DNA of 64,000 nt from Muricea muricata (GCA_963855995.1 OY979726.1:7664701-7728700), one strand, 5' to 3'; shown: positions 21,680 through 36,700, counted from the stretch's first letter. Numbers and translations: made by a program. The notes: generated by a model from the sequence alone, not told the origin.

Positions 21680-24600
21680 TTTGAGACGGCAATTGTTAGT
21701 AGGCAGTCTGAGCATGTTTTTACGCTCAAATCACTTCCAGAACGCCTAAAACGCGATTTTGATGACTGTAAGAGCGTTTCTTTTTATTGTCAAAGCATGT
21801 TGTAGGTTTCAAATTTCAACATTCTATTTTGCTGATGTCGATAGTTTGAGCGCCGAAAACATGATTGCGGAATTCCTATAAGTTCTACAATTTCGATTTA
21901 GAAGCTGTCTTTTAGGTACGCAATTGCAATATATTATTGTGCTCAACTCGTTCATTTTAGCACTCAAAACATCATTTTAAGCTCTAAAACGTCGCCGTGA
22001 TCGATTTGAGACGGATGTTTTTAGTTGGCAGTCCTAGCATGTTTTTACGCTCAAATCGCTTCCAGAACGCCTAAAACGTGATTTTGATGATTGTAAGAGC
22101 GTTTCTTTTCAGTGTCAAAGCATGTTGTAGGTTTCTCATTTCAACATGCTATTTTGCTGATGTCGATAGTTTGAGCGCCGAAAACGTGATTGCGGACTTG
22201 CTAAGTTCTCCAATTTCGATTTAGAAGCTGTCTTTTAGGTCCGCGATAGCAATATATCATTGGGCTCAACTCGTTCATTTTAGCACTCAAAACATCATTT
22301 TAAGCTCTAAAACGTCGCCGTGATCGATTTGAGACGGCAATTATTGTTGGCAGTCGGAGCATTTTTTTACGCTCAAATCGCTTCGAGAACGCCTAAAACG
22401 CGATTTTGATTATTGTAAGAGCGTTTCTTTTCAGTCTCAATGCACGTTGTAGGTTTCTAATTTCAACATGCTATTTTGCTGATGTCGATAGTTTGAGCGC
22501 CGAGAACATGATTGCGGACATGCTAAGTTCTCCAATTTCGATTTAGAAGCTGTCTTTTAGATACGCGATTGCTATATATCATTGTGCTCAACTCGTTCTT
22601 TTTAGCACTCAAAACATCATTTTAAGCTCTAAAACGTCGCCGTGATCGATTTGAGACGGATATTTTTAGTTTGCAGTCTGAGCATGTTTTTACGCTCAAA
22701 TCGCTTCGAGAACGCCTAAAACGCGATTTTGATGATTGTAAGAGCGTTTCTTTTCAGTGTCAAAGCATGTTGTAGGTTTCTCATTTCAACATGCTATTTT
22801 GCTGATGTCGATAGTTTGATCGCCGGAAACATGATTGCGGACTTCCTATAAGTTCTCCAATTTCGATTTAGAAGACAGCTTTTAGGTACGCGATTGCAAT
22901 ATATTATTGTGCTCAACTCGTTCATTTTAGCACTAAAAACATCATTTTAAGCTACAAAACGTCGCCGTGATCGATTTGACACGGCAATTTTTAGTTAACA
23001 GTCCGAGCATGTTTTTACGCTCAAATCGCTTCCAGAACGCCTAAAACGCGATTTTGATGACTGTAAGAGCGTTTCTTTTCATTCTCAAAGCATGTTGTAG
23101 GTTTCTAATTTCAACATGCTATTTTGCTGATGTCGATAGTTTGAGCGCCGAAAACATGATTGCTGTCATGCTAAGTTCTCCAATTTCGATTTAGAAGCTG
23201 TCTTTTAGGTACTCGATTTCAATACATCATTGTGCTCAACTCGTTCTTTTTAGCACTCAAAACATCATTCTAAGCTCTAAAACGTCGGCGTGATCGATTT
23301 TAGACGGCAATTTTTAGTTGGCAGTCTGAGCATGTTTTTACGCTCAAATCGCTCCAGAACGTCTAAAACGCGATTTTGATGATTGTAATAGCGTTTCTTT
23401 TCATTCTCAAAGCATGTTGTAGGTTTCTCATTTCAACATGCTGTTTTGCTGATGTCGATAGTTTGATCGCCGGAAACATGATTGCGGACTTCCTATAAGT
23501 TCTCCAATTTCGATTTAGAAGACAGCTTTTAAGTACGCGATTGCAATATATTATTGTGCTCAACTCGTTCATTTTAGCACTCAAAACATCATTTTAAGCT
23601 ATAAAACGTCGCCGTGATCGATTTGAGACGGCAATTGTTAGTGTGCAGTCTGAGCATGTTTTTACGCTCAAATCACTTCCAGAACGCCTAAAACGCGATT
23701 TTAATGACTGTAAGAGCGTTTCTTTTCATTCTCAAAGCATGTTGTAGGTTTCTAATTTCAACATGCTATTTTGCTGATGTCGATAGTCTGAGCGCCGAAA
23801 ACATGATTGCGGACTTGCTAAGTTCTCCAATTTCGATTTAGAAGCTGTCTTTTAGGTCCGCGATTGCAATATATCATTGGGCTCAACTCGTTCATTTTAG
23901 CACTCAAAACATCATTTTAAGCTCTAAAACGTCACCGTGATCGATTTAAAACGGCAATTTTTAGTTGGCAGTCCGAGCATGTTTTTACGCTCAAATCGCT
24001 TCCAGAACGCCTAAAACGCGATTTTGATGATTGTAAGAGCGTTTCTTTTCAGTGTCAATGCATGTTGTAGGTTTCTCATTTCAACATGCTATTTTGCTGA
24101 TGTCGATAGTTTGAGCGCCGAAAACGTGATTGCGGACTTGCTAAGTTCTCCAATTTCGATTTAGAAGCTGTCTTTTAGGTGCGCGATTGCAATATATCAT
24201 TGGGCTCAACTCGTTCATTTTAGCACTCAAAACATCATTTTAAGCTCTAAAACGTCGCCGTGATCGAATTGAGACGGCAATTATTGTTGGCAGTCGGAGC
24301 ATTTTTTTACGCTCAAATCGCTTCGAGAACGCCTAAAACGCGATTTTGTTTATTGTAAGAGCGTTTCTTTTCAGTCTCAATGCACGTTGTAGGTTTCTAA
24401 TTTCAACATGCTATTTTGCTGATGTCGATAGTTTGAGCGCCGAGAACATGATTGCGGACATGCTAAGTTCTCCAATTTCGATTTAGAAGCTGTCTTTTAG
24501 ATACGCGATTGCTATATATCATTGTGCTCAACTCGTTCTTTTTAGCACTCAAAACATCATTTTAAGCTCTAAAACGTCGCCGTGATCGATTTAAGACGGA

Positions 24601-24910
24601 TATTTTTAGTTTGCAGTCTGAGCATGTTTTTACGCTCAAATCGCTTCGAGAACGCCTAAAACGCAATTTTGATGATTGTAAGAGCGTTTCTTTTCAGTGT
24701 CAAAGCATGTTGTAGGTTTCTCATTTCAACATGCTATTTTGCTGATGTCGATAGTTTGAGCGCCGAAAACGTGATTGCGGACATGCTAAGTTCTCCAATT
24801 TCGATTTATAAGCTGTCTTTTAGATACGCAATTTCAATATATCATTGGGCTCAACTCGTACTTTTTAGCACTCAAAACATCATTTTAAGCTCTAAAACGT
24901 CGCCGTGATC
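21680..24910 (+). repeat. Second copy of the ~2030-5260 block
   Basis: Same order of variant monomers as at ~2030-5260, including the AATTGTTAGTAGGCAG monomer near 21688, the TTAGTTAACAGTCC monomer near 22993 and the monomer with TTTATAAGCTG near 24806. The right part (from 24342) is itself repeated 9,363 bp further on. Confidence 0.7.
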
Positions 24911-27900
24911 GATTTGAGACGGACATTTTTAGTTTGCAGTCTGAGCATGTTTTTACGCTCAAATCGCTTCGAGAACGCCTAAAACGCGATTTTGATGATT
25001 GTAAGAACGTTTCTTTTCAGTCTCAAAGCATGTTGTAGGTTTCTCATTTCAACATGCTATTTTGCTGATGTCGATAGTTTGAGCGCCGAAAACGTGATTG
25101 CGGACTTGCTAAGTTCTCCAATTTCGATTTAGAAGCTGTCTTTTAGGTCCGCGCTTGCAATATATCATTGGGCTCAACTCGTTCATTTTAGCACTCAAAA
25201 CATCATTTTAAGCTCTAAAACGTCGCCGTGATCGATTTGAGCCGATATTTTTAGTTTGCAGTCCGAGCATTTTTTTACGCTCAAATCAATTCCAGAACGC
25301 CTAAAACGCGATTTTGATGATTGTAAGAACGTTTCTTTTCAGTCTCAAAGCATGTTGTAGGTTTCTCATTTCAACATGCTATTTTGCTGATGTCGATAGT
25401 TTGAGCGCCGAAAACGTGATTGCGGACTTGCTAAGTTTTCTAATTTCGATTTAGAAGCTGTCTTTTAGGTCCGCGATTGCAATATATCATTGGGCTCAAC
25501 TCGTTCATTTTAGCACTCAAAACATCATTTTAAGCTCTAAAACGTCGCCGTGATCCATTTGAGACGGCAATTTTTAGTTGGCAGTCCGAGCATGTTTTTA
25601 CGCTCAAATCGCTTCCAGAATGCCTAAAACACGATTTTGATGATTGTAAGAGCGTTTCTTTTCAGTGTCAATGCATGTTGTAGGTTTCTCATTTCAACAT
25701 GCTATTTTGCTGATGTCGATAGTTTGAGCGCCGAAAACATGATTGCGGACATGCTAAGTTCTCCAATTTCGATTTAGAAGCTGTCTTTTAGATACGCAAT
25801 TTCAATATATCATTGTGCTCAACTCGTTCTTTTTAGCACTCAAAACATCTTTTTAAGCTCTAAAACGTCGCCGTGATCGATTTGAGACGGATATTTTTAG
25901 TTTGGAGTCTGAGCATGTTTTTACGCTCAAATCGCTTCGAGAACGCCTAAAACGCGACTTTGATGATTGTAAGAGCGTTTCTTTTCAGTGTCAAAGAATG
26001 TTGTAGGTTTCTCATTTCAACATGCTATTTTGCTGATGTCGATAGTTTGAGCGCCGAAAACGTGATTGCGGACTTGCTAAGTTCTCCAATTTCGATTTAG
26101 AAGCTGTTTCTTAGATCCACGATTGCAATATATCATTGGGCTCAACTCGTTCATTTTAGCACTCAAAACATCATTTTAAGCTCTAAAACGTCGCCGTGAT
26201 CGATTTGAGACGGCAATTATTGTTGGAAGTCCGAGCATTTTTTTACGCTCAAATCGCTTCGAGAACGCCTAAAACGCGATTTTGATGATTGTAAGAACGT
26301 TTCTTTTCAGTCTCAAAGCATGTTGTAGGTTTCTCATTTCAACATGCTATTTTGCTGATGTCGATAGTTTGAGCGCCGAAAACGTGATTGCGGACTTGCT
26401 AAGTTCTCCAATTTCGATTTAGAAGCTGTCTTTTAGGTCCGCGCTTGGAATATATCATTGGGCTCAACTCGTTCATTTTAGCACTCAAAACATCATTTTA
26501 AGCTCTAAAACGTCGCCGTGATCGATTTGAGACCGATATTTTTAGTTTGCAGTCCGAGCATTTTTTTACGCTCAAATCAATTCCAGAACGCCTAAAACGC
26601 GATTTTGATGATTGTAAGAACGTTTCTTTTCAGTCTCAAAGCATGTTGTAGGTTTCTCATTTCAACATGCTATTTTGCTGATGTCGATAGTTTGAGCGCC
26701 GAAAACGTGATTGCGGACTTGCTAAGTTTTCTAATTTCGATTTAGAAGCTGTCTTTTAGGTCCGCGATTGCAATATATCATTGGGCTCAACTCGTTCATT
26801 TTAGCACTCAAAACATCATTTTAAGCTCTAAAACGTCGCCGTGATCGATTTGAGACGGCAATTTTTAGTTGGCAGTCCGAGCATGTTTTTACGCTCAAAT
26901 CGCTTCCAGAATGCCTAAAACGCGATTTTGATGATTGTAAGAGCGTTTCTTTTCAGTGTCAATGCATGTTGTAGGTTTCTCATTTCAACATGCTATTTTG
27001 CTGATGTCGATAGTTTGAGCGCCGAAAACGTGATTGCGGACTTGCTAAGTTCTCCAATTTCGATTTAGAAGCTGTTTCTTAGGTCCACGATTGCAATATA
27101 TCATTGGGCTCAACTCGTTCATTTTAGCACTCAAAACATCATTTTAAGCTCTAAAACGCCGCCGTGATCGATTTGAGACGGCAATTATTGTTGGAAGTCC
27201 GAGCATTTTTTTACGCTCAAATCGCTTCGAGAACGCCTAAAACGCGATTTTGATTATTGTAAGAGCGTTTCTTTTCAGTCTCAATGCACGTTGTAGGTTT
27301 CTAATTTCAACATGCTATTTTGCTGATATCGATAGTTTGAGCGCCGAAAACATGATTTCGGACATGCTAAGTTCTCCAATTTCGATTTAGAAGCTGTCTT
27401 TTACATACGCGATTTCAATATATCATTGTGCTCAACTCGTTCTTTTTAGCACTCAAAACATCATTTTAAGCTCTAAAACGTCGCCGTGATCGATTTGAGA
27501 CGGATATTTTTAGTTTGCAGTCTGAGCATGTTTTTACGCTCAAATCGCTTGGAGAACGCCTAAAACGCGATTTTGATGATTGTAAGAACGTTTCTTTTCA
27601 GTCTCAAAGCATGTTGTAGGTTTCTCATTTCAACATGCTATTTTGCTGATGTCGATAGTTTGAGCACCGAAAACGTGATTGAAGACTTGCTAAGTTCTCC
27701 AATTTCGATTTAGAAGCTGTCTTTTAGGTCCGCGATTGCAATATATCATTGGGCTCAACTCGTTCATTTTAGCACTCAAAACATCATTTTAAGCTCTAAA
27801 ACGTCGCCGTGATCGATTTGAGACGGATATTTTTAGTTGGCAGTCTGAGAATGTTTTTACGCTCAAATCGCTTCGAGAACGCCTAAAACGCGACTTTGAT

Positions 27901-30900
27901 GATTGTAAGAGCGTTTCTTTTCAGTGTGAAAGCATGTTGTAGGTTTCTCATTTCAACATGCTATTTTGCTGATGTCGATAGTTTGAGCACCGAAAACGTG
28001 ATTGAAGACTTGCTAAGTTCTCCAATTTCGATTTAGAAGCTGTCTTTTAGGTCCGCGATTGCAATATATCATTGGGCTCAACTCGTTCATTTTAGCACTC
28101 AAAACATCATTTTAAGCTCTAAAACGTCGCCGTGATCGATTTGAGACGGATATTTTTAGTTGGAAGTCCGAGCATGTTTTTACGCTCAAATCGCTTCCAG
28201 AACGCCTAAAACGCGATTTTGATGATTGTAAGAGCGTTTCTTTTCAGTGTCAATGCATGTTGTAGGTTTCTCATTTCAACATGCTATTTTCCTGATGTCG
28301 ATAGTTTGAGCGCCGAAAACGTGATTGCGGACTTGCTAAGTTCTCCAATTTCGATTTAGAAGCTGTTTCTTAGGTCCACGATTGCAATATATCATTGGGC
28401 TCAACTCGTTCATTTTAGCACTCAAAACATCATTTTAAGCTCTAAAACGCCGCCGTGATCGATTTGAGACGGCAATTATTGTTGGAAGTCCGAGCATTTT
28501 TTTACGCTCAAATCGCTTCGAGAACGCCTAAAACGCGATTTTGATTATTGTAAGAGCGTTTCTTTTCAGTCTCAATGCACGTTGTAGGTTTTTAATTTCA
28601 ACATGCTATTTTGCTGATGTCGATAGTTTGAGCACCGAAAACATGATTTCGGACATGCTAAGTTCTCCAATTTCGATTTAGAAGCTGTCTTTTACATACG
28701 CGATTTCAATATATCATTGTGCTCAACTCGTTCTTTTTAGCACTCAAAACATCATTTTAAGCTCTAAAACGTCGCCGTGATCGATTTGAGACGGATATTT
28801 TTAGTTTGCAGTCTGAGCATGTTTTTACGCTCAAATCGCTTGGAGAACGCCTAAAACGCGATTTTGATGATTGTAAGAACGTTTCTTTTCAGTCTCAAAG
28901 CATGTTGTAGGTTTCTCATTTCAACATGCTATTTTGCTGATGTCGATAGTTTGAGCGCCGAAAACGTGATTGCGGACTTGCTAAGTTCTCCAATTTCGAT
29001 TTAGAAGCTGTCTTTTAGGTCTGCGATTGCAATATATCATTGGGCTCAACTCGTTCTTTTTAGCACTCAAAACATCATTTTAAGCTCTAAAACGTCGCCG
29101 TGATCGATTTAAAACGGCAATTTTTAGTTGGCAGTCCGAGCATGTTTTTACGCTCAAATCGCTTCGAGAACGCCTAAAACGCGATTTTGATGATTGTAAG
29201 AGCGTTTCTTTCCAGTGTCAAAGCATGTTGTAGGTTTCTCATTTCAACATGCTATTTTGCTGATATCGATAGTTTGAGCGCCGAAAACGTGATTGCGGAC
29301 TTGCTAAGTTCTCCAATTTCGATTTAGAAGCTGTCTTTTAGGTCTGCGATTGCAATATATCATTGGGCTCAACTCGTTCTTTTTAGCACTCAAAACATCA
29401 TTTTAAGCTCTAAAACGTCGCCGTGATCGATTTAAAACGGCAATTTTTAGTTGGCAGTCCGAGCATGTTTTTACGCTCAAATCGCTTCCAGAACGCCTAA
29501 AACGCGATTTTGATGATTGTAAGAACGTTTCTTTTCAGTCTCAAAGCATGTTGTAGGTTTCTCATTTCAACATGCTATTTTACTGATGTCGATAGTTTGA
29601 GCTCCGAAAACGTGATTGCGGACTTGCTAAGTTTTCCATTTTCGATTTAGAAGCTGTCTTTTAGGTCCGCGATTGCAATATATCATTGGGCTCAACTCGT
29701 TCATTTTAGCACTCAAAACATTATTTTGAGCTCTAAAACGCTGCTGTGATCGATTTAAAACGGCAATTTTTAGTTGGCAGTCCGAGCATGTTTTTACGCT
29801 CAAATCGCTTCCAGAACGCCTAAAACGCGATTTTGATGATTGTAAGAACGTTTCTTTTCAGTCTCAAAGCATGTTGTAGGTTTCTCATTTCAACATGCTG
29901 TTTTACTGATGTCGATAGTTTGAGCTCCGAAAACGTGATTGCGGACTTGCTAAGTTTTCCATTTTCGATTTAGAAGCTGTCTTTTAGGTCCGCGATTGCA
30001 ATATATCATTGGGCTCAACTCGTTCATTTTAGCACTCAAAACATTATTTTGAGCTCTAAAACGCTGCTGTGATCGATTTGAGACGGCAATTTTTAGTTGG
30101 CAGTCCGAGCATGTTTTTACGCTCAAATCGCTTCCAGAACGCCTAAAACGCAATTTTGATGATTGTAAGAGCGTTTCTTTTCAGTGTCAATGCATGTTGT
30201 AGGTTTCTCATTTCAACATGCTATTTTACTGATGTCGATAGTTTGAGCTCCGAAAACGTGATTGCGGACTTGCTAAGTTTTCCATTTTCGATTTAGAAGC
30301 TGTCTTTTAGGTCCGCGATTGCAATATATCATTGGGCTCAACTCGTTCATTTTAGCACTCAAAACATTATTTTGAGCTCTAAAACGCTGCTGTGATCGAT
30401 TTGAGACGGCAATTTTTAGTTGGCAGTCCGAGCATGTTTTTACGCTCAAATCGCTTCCAGAACGCCTAAAACGCAATTTTGATGATTGTAAGAGCGTTTC
30501 TTTTCAGTGTCAATGCATGTTGTAGGTTTCTCATTTCAACATGCTATTTTGCTGATGTCGATAGTTTGAGCCCCGAAAACGTGATTGCGGACTTGCTAAG
30601 TTCTCCAATTTCGATTTAGAAGCTGTCTTTTAGGTCCGCGATTGCAATATATCATTGGGCTCAACTCGTTCATTTTAGCACTCAAAACATCATTTTAAGC
30701 TCTAAAACGTCGCCGTGATCGATTTGAGACGGCAATTATTGTTGGCAGTCCGAGGATTTTTTTACGCTTAAATCGCTTCGAGAACACCTAAAACGCGATT
30801 TTGATTATTGTAAGAGCGTTTCTTTTCAGTCTCAATGCACGTTGTAGGTTTCTAATTTCAACATGCTATTTTGCTGATGTCGATAGTTTGAGCGCCGAAA

Positions 30901-33704
30901 ATATGATTGCGAAAATGCTAAGTTCTCCAGTTTCGATTTAGAAGCTGTCTCTTAGATACGCGATTTCAATATATCATTGTGCTCAACTCGTTCTTTTTAG
31001 CACTCAAAACATCATTTTAAGCTCTAAAACGTCGCCGTGATCGATTTGAGACGGATATTTTTAGTTTGCAGTCTGAGCATGTTTTTACGCTCAAATCGCT
31101 TCGAGAACGCCTAAAACGCGATTTTGTTGATTGTAAGAACGTTTCTTTTCAGTCTAAAAGCATGCTGTAAGTTTCTCATTTCAACATGCTATTTTGCTGA
31201 TGTCGATAGTTTGAGCGCTGAAAACGTGATTGCGGACTTGCTAAGTTCTCCAATTTCGATTTAGAAGCTGTCTTTTAGGTCCGCGATTGCAATATATCAT
31301 TGGGCTCAACTCGTTCATTTTAGCACTCAAAACATCATTTTAAGCTCTAAAACGTCGCCGTGATCGATTTGAGACCGCAATTGTTAGTAGGCAGTCTGAG
31401 CATGTTTTTACGCTCAAATCACTTCCAGAACGCCTAAAACGCGATTTTGATGACTGTAAGAGCGTTTCTTTTTATTGTCAAAGCATGTTGTAGGTTTCAA
31501 ATTTCAACATTCTATTTTGCTGATGTCGATAGTTTGAGCGCCGAAAACATGATTGCGGAATTCCTATAAGTTCTACAATTTCGATTTAGAAGCTGTCTTT
31601 TAGGTACGCAATTGCAATATATTATTGTCCTCAACTCGTTCATTTTAGCACTCAAAACATCATTTTAAGCTCTAAAACGTCGCCGTGATCGATTTGAGAC
31701 GGATGTTTTTAGTTGGCAGTCCTAGCATGTTTTTACGCTCAAATCGCTTCCAGAACGCCTAAAACGTGATTTTGACGATTGTAAGAGCGTTTCTTTTCAG
31801 TGTCAAAGCATGTTGTAGGTTTCTCATTTCAACATGCTATTTTGCTGATGTCGATAGTTTGAGCGCCGAAAACGTGATTGCGGACTTGCTAAGTTCTCCA
31901 ATTTCGATTTAGAAGCTGTCTTTTAGGTCCGCGATTGCAATATATCATTGGGCTCAACTCGTTCATTTTAGCACTCAAAACATCATTTTAAGCTCTAAAA
32001 CGTCGCCGTGATCGATTTGAGACGGCAATTATTGTTGGCAGTCGGAGCATTTTTTTACGCTCAAATCGCTTCGAGAACGCCTAAAACGCGATTTTGATTA
32101 TTGTAAGAGCGTTTCTTTTCAGTCTCAATGCACGTTGTAGGTTTCTAATTTCAACATGCTATTTTGCTGATGTCGATAGTTTGAGCGCCGAAAACATGAT
32201 TGCGGACATGCTAAGTTCTCCAATTTCGATTTAGAAGCTGTCTTTTAGATACGCGATTGCTATATATCATTGTGCTCAACTCGTTCTTTTTAGCACTCAA
32301 AACATCATTTTAAGCTCTAAAACGTCGCCGTGATCGATTTGAGACGGATATTTTTAGTGTGCAGTCTGAGCATGTTTTTACGCTCAAATCGCTTCGAGAA
32401 CGCCTAAAACGCGATTTTGATGATTGTAAGAGCGTTTCTTTTCAGTGTCAAAGCATGTTGTAGGTTTCTCATTTCAACATGCTATTTTGCTGATGTCGAT
32501 AGTTTGAGCGCCGAAAACGTGATTGCGGACTTGCTAAGTTCTCCAATTTCGATTTAGAAGCTGTCTTTTAGGTCTGCGATTGCAATATATCATTGGGCTC
32601 AACTCGTTCTTTTTAGCACTCAAAACATCATTTTAAGCTCTAAAACGTCGCCGTGATCGATTTAAAACGGCAATTTTTAGTTGGCAGTCCGAGCATGTTT
32701 TTACGCTCAAATCGCTTCGAGAACGCCTAAAACGCGATTTTGATGATTGTAAGAGCGTTTCTTTTCAGTGTCAAAGCATGTTGTAGGTTTCTCATTTCAA
32801 CATGCTATTTTGCTGATATCGATAGTTTGAGCGCGGAAAACGTGATTGCGGACTTGCTAAGTTCTCCAATTTCGATTTAGAAGCTGTCTTTTAGGTCTGC
32901 GATTGCAATATATCATTGGGCTCAACTCGTTCTTTTTAGCACTCAAAACATCATTTTAAGCTCTAAAACGTCGCCGTGATCGATTTAAAACGGCAATTTT
33001 TAGTTGACAGTCCGAGCATGTTTTTACGCTCAAATCGCTTCCAGAACGCCTAAAACGCGATTTTGATGATTGTAAGAGCGTTTCTTTTCAGTGTCAATGC
33101 ATGTTGTAGCTTTCTCATTTCAACATGCTATTTTGCTGATGTCGATAGTTTGAGCGCCGAAAACGTGATTGCGGACTTGCTAAGTTGTCCAATTTCGATT
33201 TAGAAGCTGTCTTTTAGGTCCGCGCTTGCAATATATCATTGGGCTGAACTCGTTCATTTTAGCACTCAAAACATCATTTTAAGCTCTAAAACGTCACCGT
33301 GATCGATTTGAGACGGATATTTTTAGTTTGCAGTCCGAGCATGTTTTTACGCTCAAATCAATTCCAGAACGCCTAAAACGCGATTTTGATGATTGTAAGA
33401 ACGTTTCTTTTCAGTCTCAAAGCATGTTGTAGGTTTCTCATTTCAACATGCTATTTTACTGATGTCGATAGTTTGAGCGCCGAGAACATGATTGCGGACA
33501 TGCTAAGTTCTCCAATTTCGATTTAGAAGCTGTCTTTTAGATACGCGATTGCTATATATCATTGTGCTCAACTCGTTCTTTTTAGCACTCAAAACATCAT
33601 TTTAAGCTCTAAAACGTCACCGTGATCGATTTGAGACGGATATTTTTAGTTTGCAGTCCGAGCATGTTTTTACGCTCAAATCAATTCCAGAACGCCTAAA
33701 ACGC
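24342..33704 (+). repeat. 29-monomer higher-order unit, first copy (9,363 bp)
   Basis: The sequence from GATTTTGTTTATTG at 24342 recurs at 33705. The unusual TTTATAAGCTG monomer, the GCGCTTGGAATATATC monomer (26441 versus 35805) and the GATTGAAGACTT monomers follow in the same order. The offset is 9,363 and becomes 9,364 after a 1-bp deletion in this copy near 25243 (GAGCCGAT instead of GAGACCGAT). The unit contains block A (~24342-28960) and block B (~28980-33460). Confidence 0.8.
28980..33460 (+). repeat. Second copy of the ~13800-18000 block
   Basis: Carries the same ordered rare variants as ~13800-18000, plus one additional monomer at about 32890-33210. It lacks any transposon. It is sandwiched between two copies of a different block (24342-~28960 and 33705-~38330), giving an A-B-A arrangement. 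Its left and right ends switch abruptly to other monomer classes. Confidence 0.75.
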
Positions 33705-33711
33705 GATTTTG
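33689..33711 (+). other. Crossover junction between monomer classes
   Basis: Left of 33688 the sequence follows the class with TCAATTCCAG (as near 17853). From 33712 it follows the class with GATTTTGTTTATTG (as near 24342). The exchange lies in 23 bp common to both, which include CCTAAAACGCG of subunit II. It marks the start of the second 9,363-bp unit and reads as an unequal crossover or gene-conversion endpoint. Confidence 0.65.
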
Positions 33712-36700
33712 TTTATTGTAAGAGCGTTTCTTTTCAGTCTCAATGCACGTTGTAGGTTTCTAATTTCAACATGCTATTTTGCTGATGTCGATAGTTTGAG
33801 CGCCGAGAACATGATTGCGGACATGCTAAGTTCTCCAATTTCGATTTAGAAGCTGTCTTTTAGATACGCGATTGCTATATATCATTGTGCTCAACTCGTT
33901 CTTTTTAGCACTCAAAACATCATTTTAAGCTCTAAAACGTCGCCGTGATCGATTTAAGACGGATATTTTTAGTTTGCAGTCTGAGCATGTTTTTACGCTC
34001 AAATCGCTTCGAGAACGCCTAAAACGCAATTTTGATGATTGTAAGAGCGTTTCTTTTCAGTGTCAAAGCATGTTGTAGGTTTCTCATTTCAACATGCTAT
34101 TTTGCTGATGTCGATAGTTTGAGCGCCGAAAACGTGATTGCGGACATGCTAAGTTCTCCAATTTCGATTTATAAGCTGTCTTTTAGATACGCAATTTCAA
34201 TATATCATTGGGCTCAACTCGTACTTTTTAGCACTCAAAACATCATTTTAAGCTCTAAAACGTCGCCGTGATCGATTTGAGACGGACATTTTTAGTTTGC
34301 AGTCTGAGCATGTTTTTACGCTCAAATCGCTTCGAGAACGCCTAAAACGCGATTTTGATGATTGTAAGAACGTTTCTTTTCAGTCTCAAAGCATGTTGTA
34401 GGTTTCTCATTTCAACATGCTATTTTGCTGATGTCGATAGTTTGAGCGCCGAAAACGTGATTGCGGACTTGCTAAGTTCTCCAATTTCGATTTAGAAGCT
34501 GTCTTTTAGGTCCGCGCTTGCAATATATCATTGGGCTCAACTCGTTCATTTTAGCACTCAAAACATCATTTTAAGCTCTAAAACGTCGCCGTGATCGATT
34601 TGAGACCGATATTTTTAGTTTGCAGTCCGAGCATTTTTTTACGCTCAAATCAATTCCAGAACGCCTAAAACGCGATTTTGATGATTGTAAGAACGTTTCT
34701 TTTCAGTCTCAAAGCATGTTGTAGGTTTCTCATTTCAACATGCTATTTTGCTGATGTCGATAGTTTGAGCGCCGAAAACGTGATTGCGGACTTGCTAAGT
34801 TTTCTAATTTCGATTTAGAAGCTGTCTTTTAGGTCCGCGATTGCAATATATCATTGGGCTCAACTCGTTCATTTTAGCACTCAAAACATCATTTTAAGCT
34901 CTAAAACGTCGCCGTGATCCATTTGAGACGGCAATTTTTAGTTGGCAGTCCGAGCATGTTTTTACGCTCAAATCGCTTCCAGAATGCCTAAAACACGATT
35001 TTGATGATTGTAAGAGCGTTTCTTTTCAGTGTCAATGCATGTTGTAGGTTTCTCATTTCAACATGCTATTTTGCTGATGTCGATAGTTTGAGCGCCGAAA
35101 ACATGATTGCGGACATGCTAAGTTCTCCAATTTCGATTTAGAAGCTGTCTTTTAGATACGCAATTTCAATATATCATTGTGCTCAACTCGTTCTTTTTAG
35201 CACTCAAAACATCATTTTAAGCTCTAAAACGTCGCCGTGATCGATTTGAGACGGATATTTTTAGTTTGGAGTCTGAGCATGTTTTTACGCTCAAATCGCT
35301 TCGAGAACGCCTAAAACGCGATTTTGATGATTGTAAGAACGTTTCTTTTCAGTCTCAAAGCATGTTGTAGGTTTCTCATTTCAACATGCTATTTTGCTGA
35401 TGTCGATAGTTTGAGCGCCGAAAACGTGATTGCGGACTTGCTAAGTTCTCCAATTTCGATTTAGAAGCTGTTTCTTAGATCCACGATTGCAATATATCAT
35501 TGGGCTCAACTCGTTCATTTTAGCACTCAAAACATCATTTTAAGCTCTAAAACGTCGCCGTGATCGATTTGAGACGGCAATTATTGTTGGAAGTCCGAGC
35601 ATTTTTTTACGCTCAAATCGCTTCGAGAACGCCTAAAACGCGATTTTGATGATTGTAAGAACGTTTCTTTTCAGTCTCAAAGCATGTTGTAGGTTTCTCA
35701 TTTCAACATGCTATTTTGCTGATGTCGATAGTTTGAGCGCCGAAAACGTGATTGCGGACTTGCTAAGTTCTCCAATTTCGATTTAGAAGCTGTCTTTTAG
35801 GTCCGCGCTTGGAATATATCATTGGGCTCAACTCGTTCATTTTAGCACTCAAAACATCATTTTAAGCTCTAAAACGTCGCCGTGATCGATTTGAGACCGA
35901 TATTTTTAGTTTGCAGTCCGAGCATTTTTTTACGCTCAAATCAATTCCAGAACGCCTAAAACGCGATTTTGATGATTGTAAGAACGTTTCTTTTCAGTCT
36001 CAAAGCATGTTGTAGGTTTCTCATTTCAACATGCTATTTTGCTGATGTCGATAGTTTGAGCGCCGAAAACGTGATTGCGGACTTGCTAAGTTTTCTAATT
36101 TCGATTTAGAAGCTGTCTTTTAGGTCCGCGATTGCAATATATCATTGGGCTCAACTCGTTCATTTTAGCACTCAAAACATCATTTTAAGCTCTAAAACGT
36201 CGCCGTGATCGATTTGAGACGGCAATTTTTAGTTGGCAGTCCGAGCATGTTTTTACGCTCAAATCGCTTCCAGAATGCCTAAAACGCGATTTTGATGATT
36301 GTAAGAGCGTTTCTTTTCAGTGTCAATGCATGTTGTAGGTTTCTCATTTCAACATGCTATTTTGCTGATGTCGATAGTTTGAGCGCCGAAAACGTGATTG
36401 CGGACTTGCTAAGTTCTCCAATTTCGATTTAGAAGCTGTTTCTTAGGTCCACGATTGCAATATATCATTGGGCTCAACTCGTTCATTTTAGCACTCAAAA
36501 CATCATTTTAAGCTCTAAAACGCCGCCATGATCGATTTGAGACGGCAATTATTGTTGGAAGTCCGAGCATTTTTTTACGCTCAAATCGCTTCGAGAACGC
36601 CTAAAACGCGATTTTGATTATTGTAAGAGCGTTTCTTTTCAGTCTCAATGCACGTTGTAGGTTTCTAATTTCAACATGCTATTTTGCTGATATCGATAGT

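Noticed and set aside
23363..23584. 73-aa minus-strand open frame
   Set aside because: Present in one copy of a common monomer. Neighbouring near-identical monomers do not keep it open.
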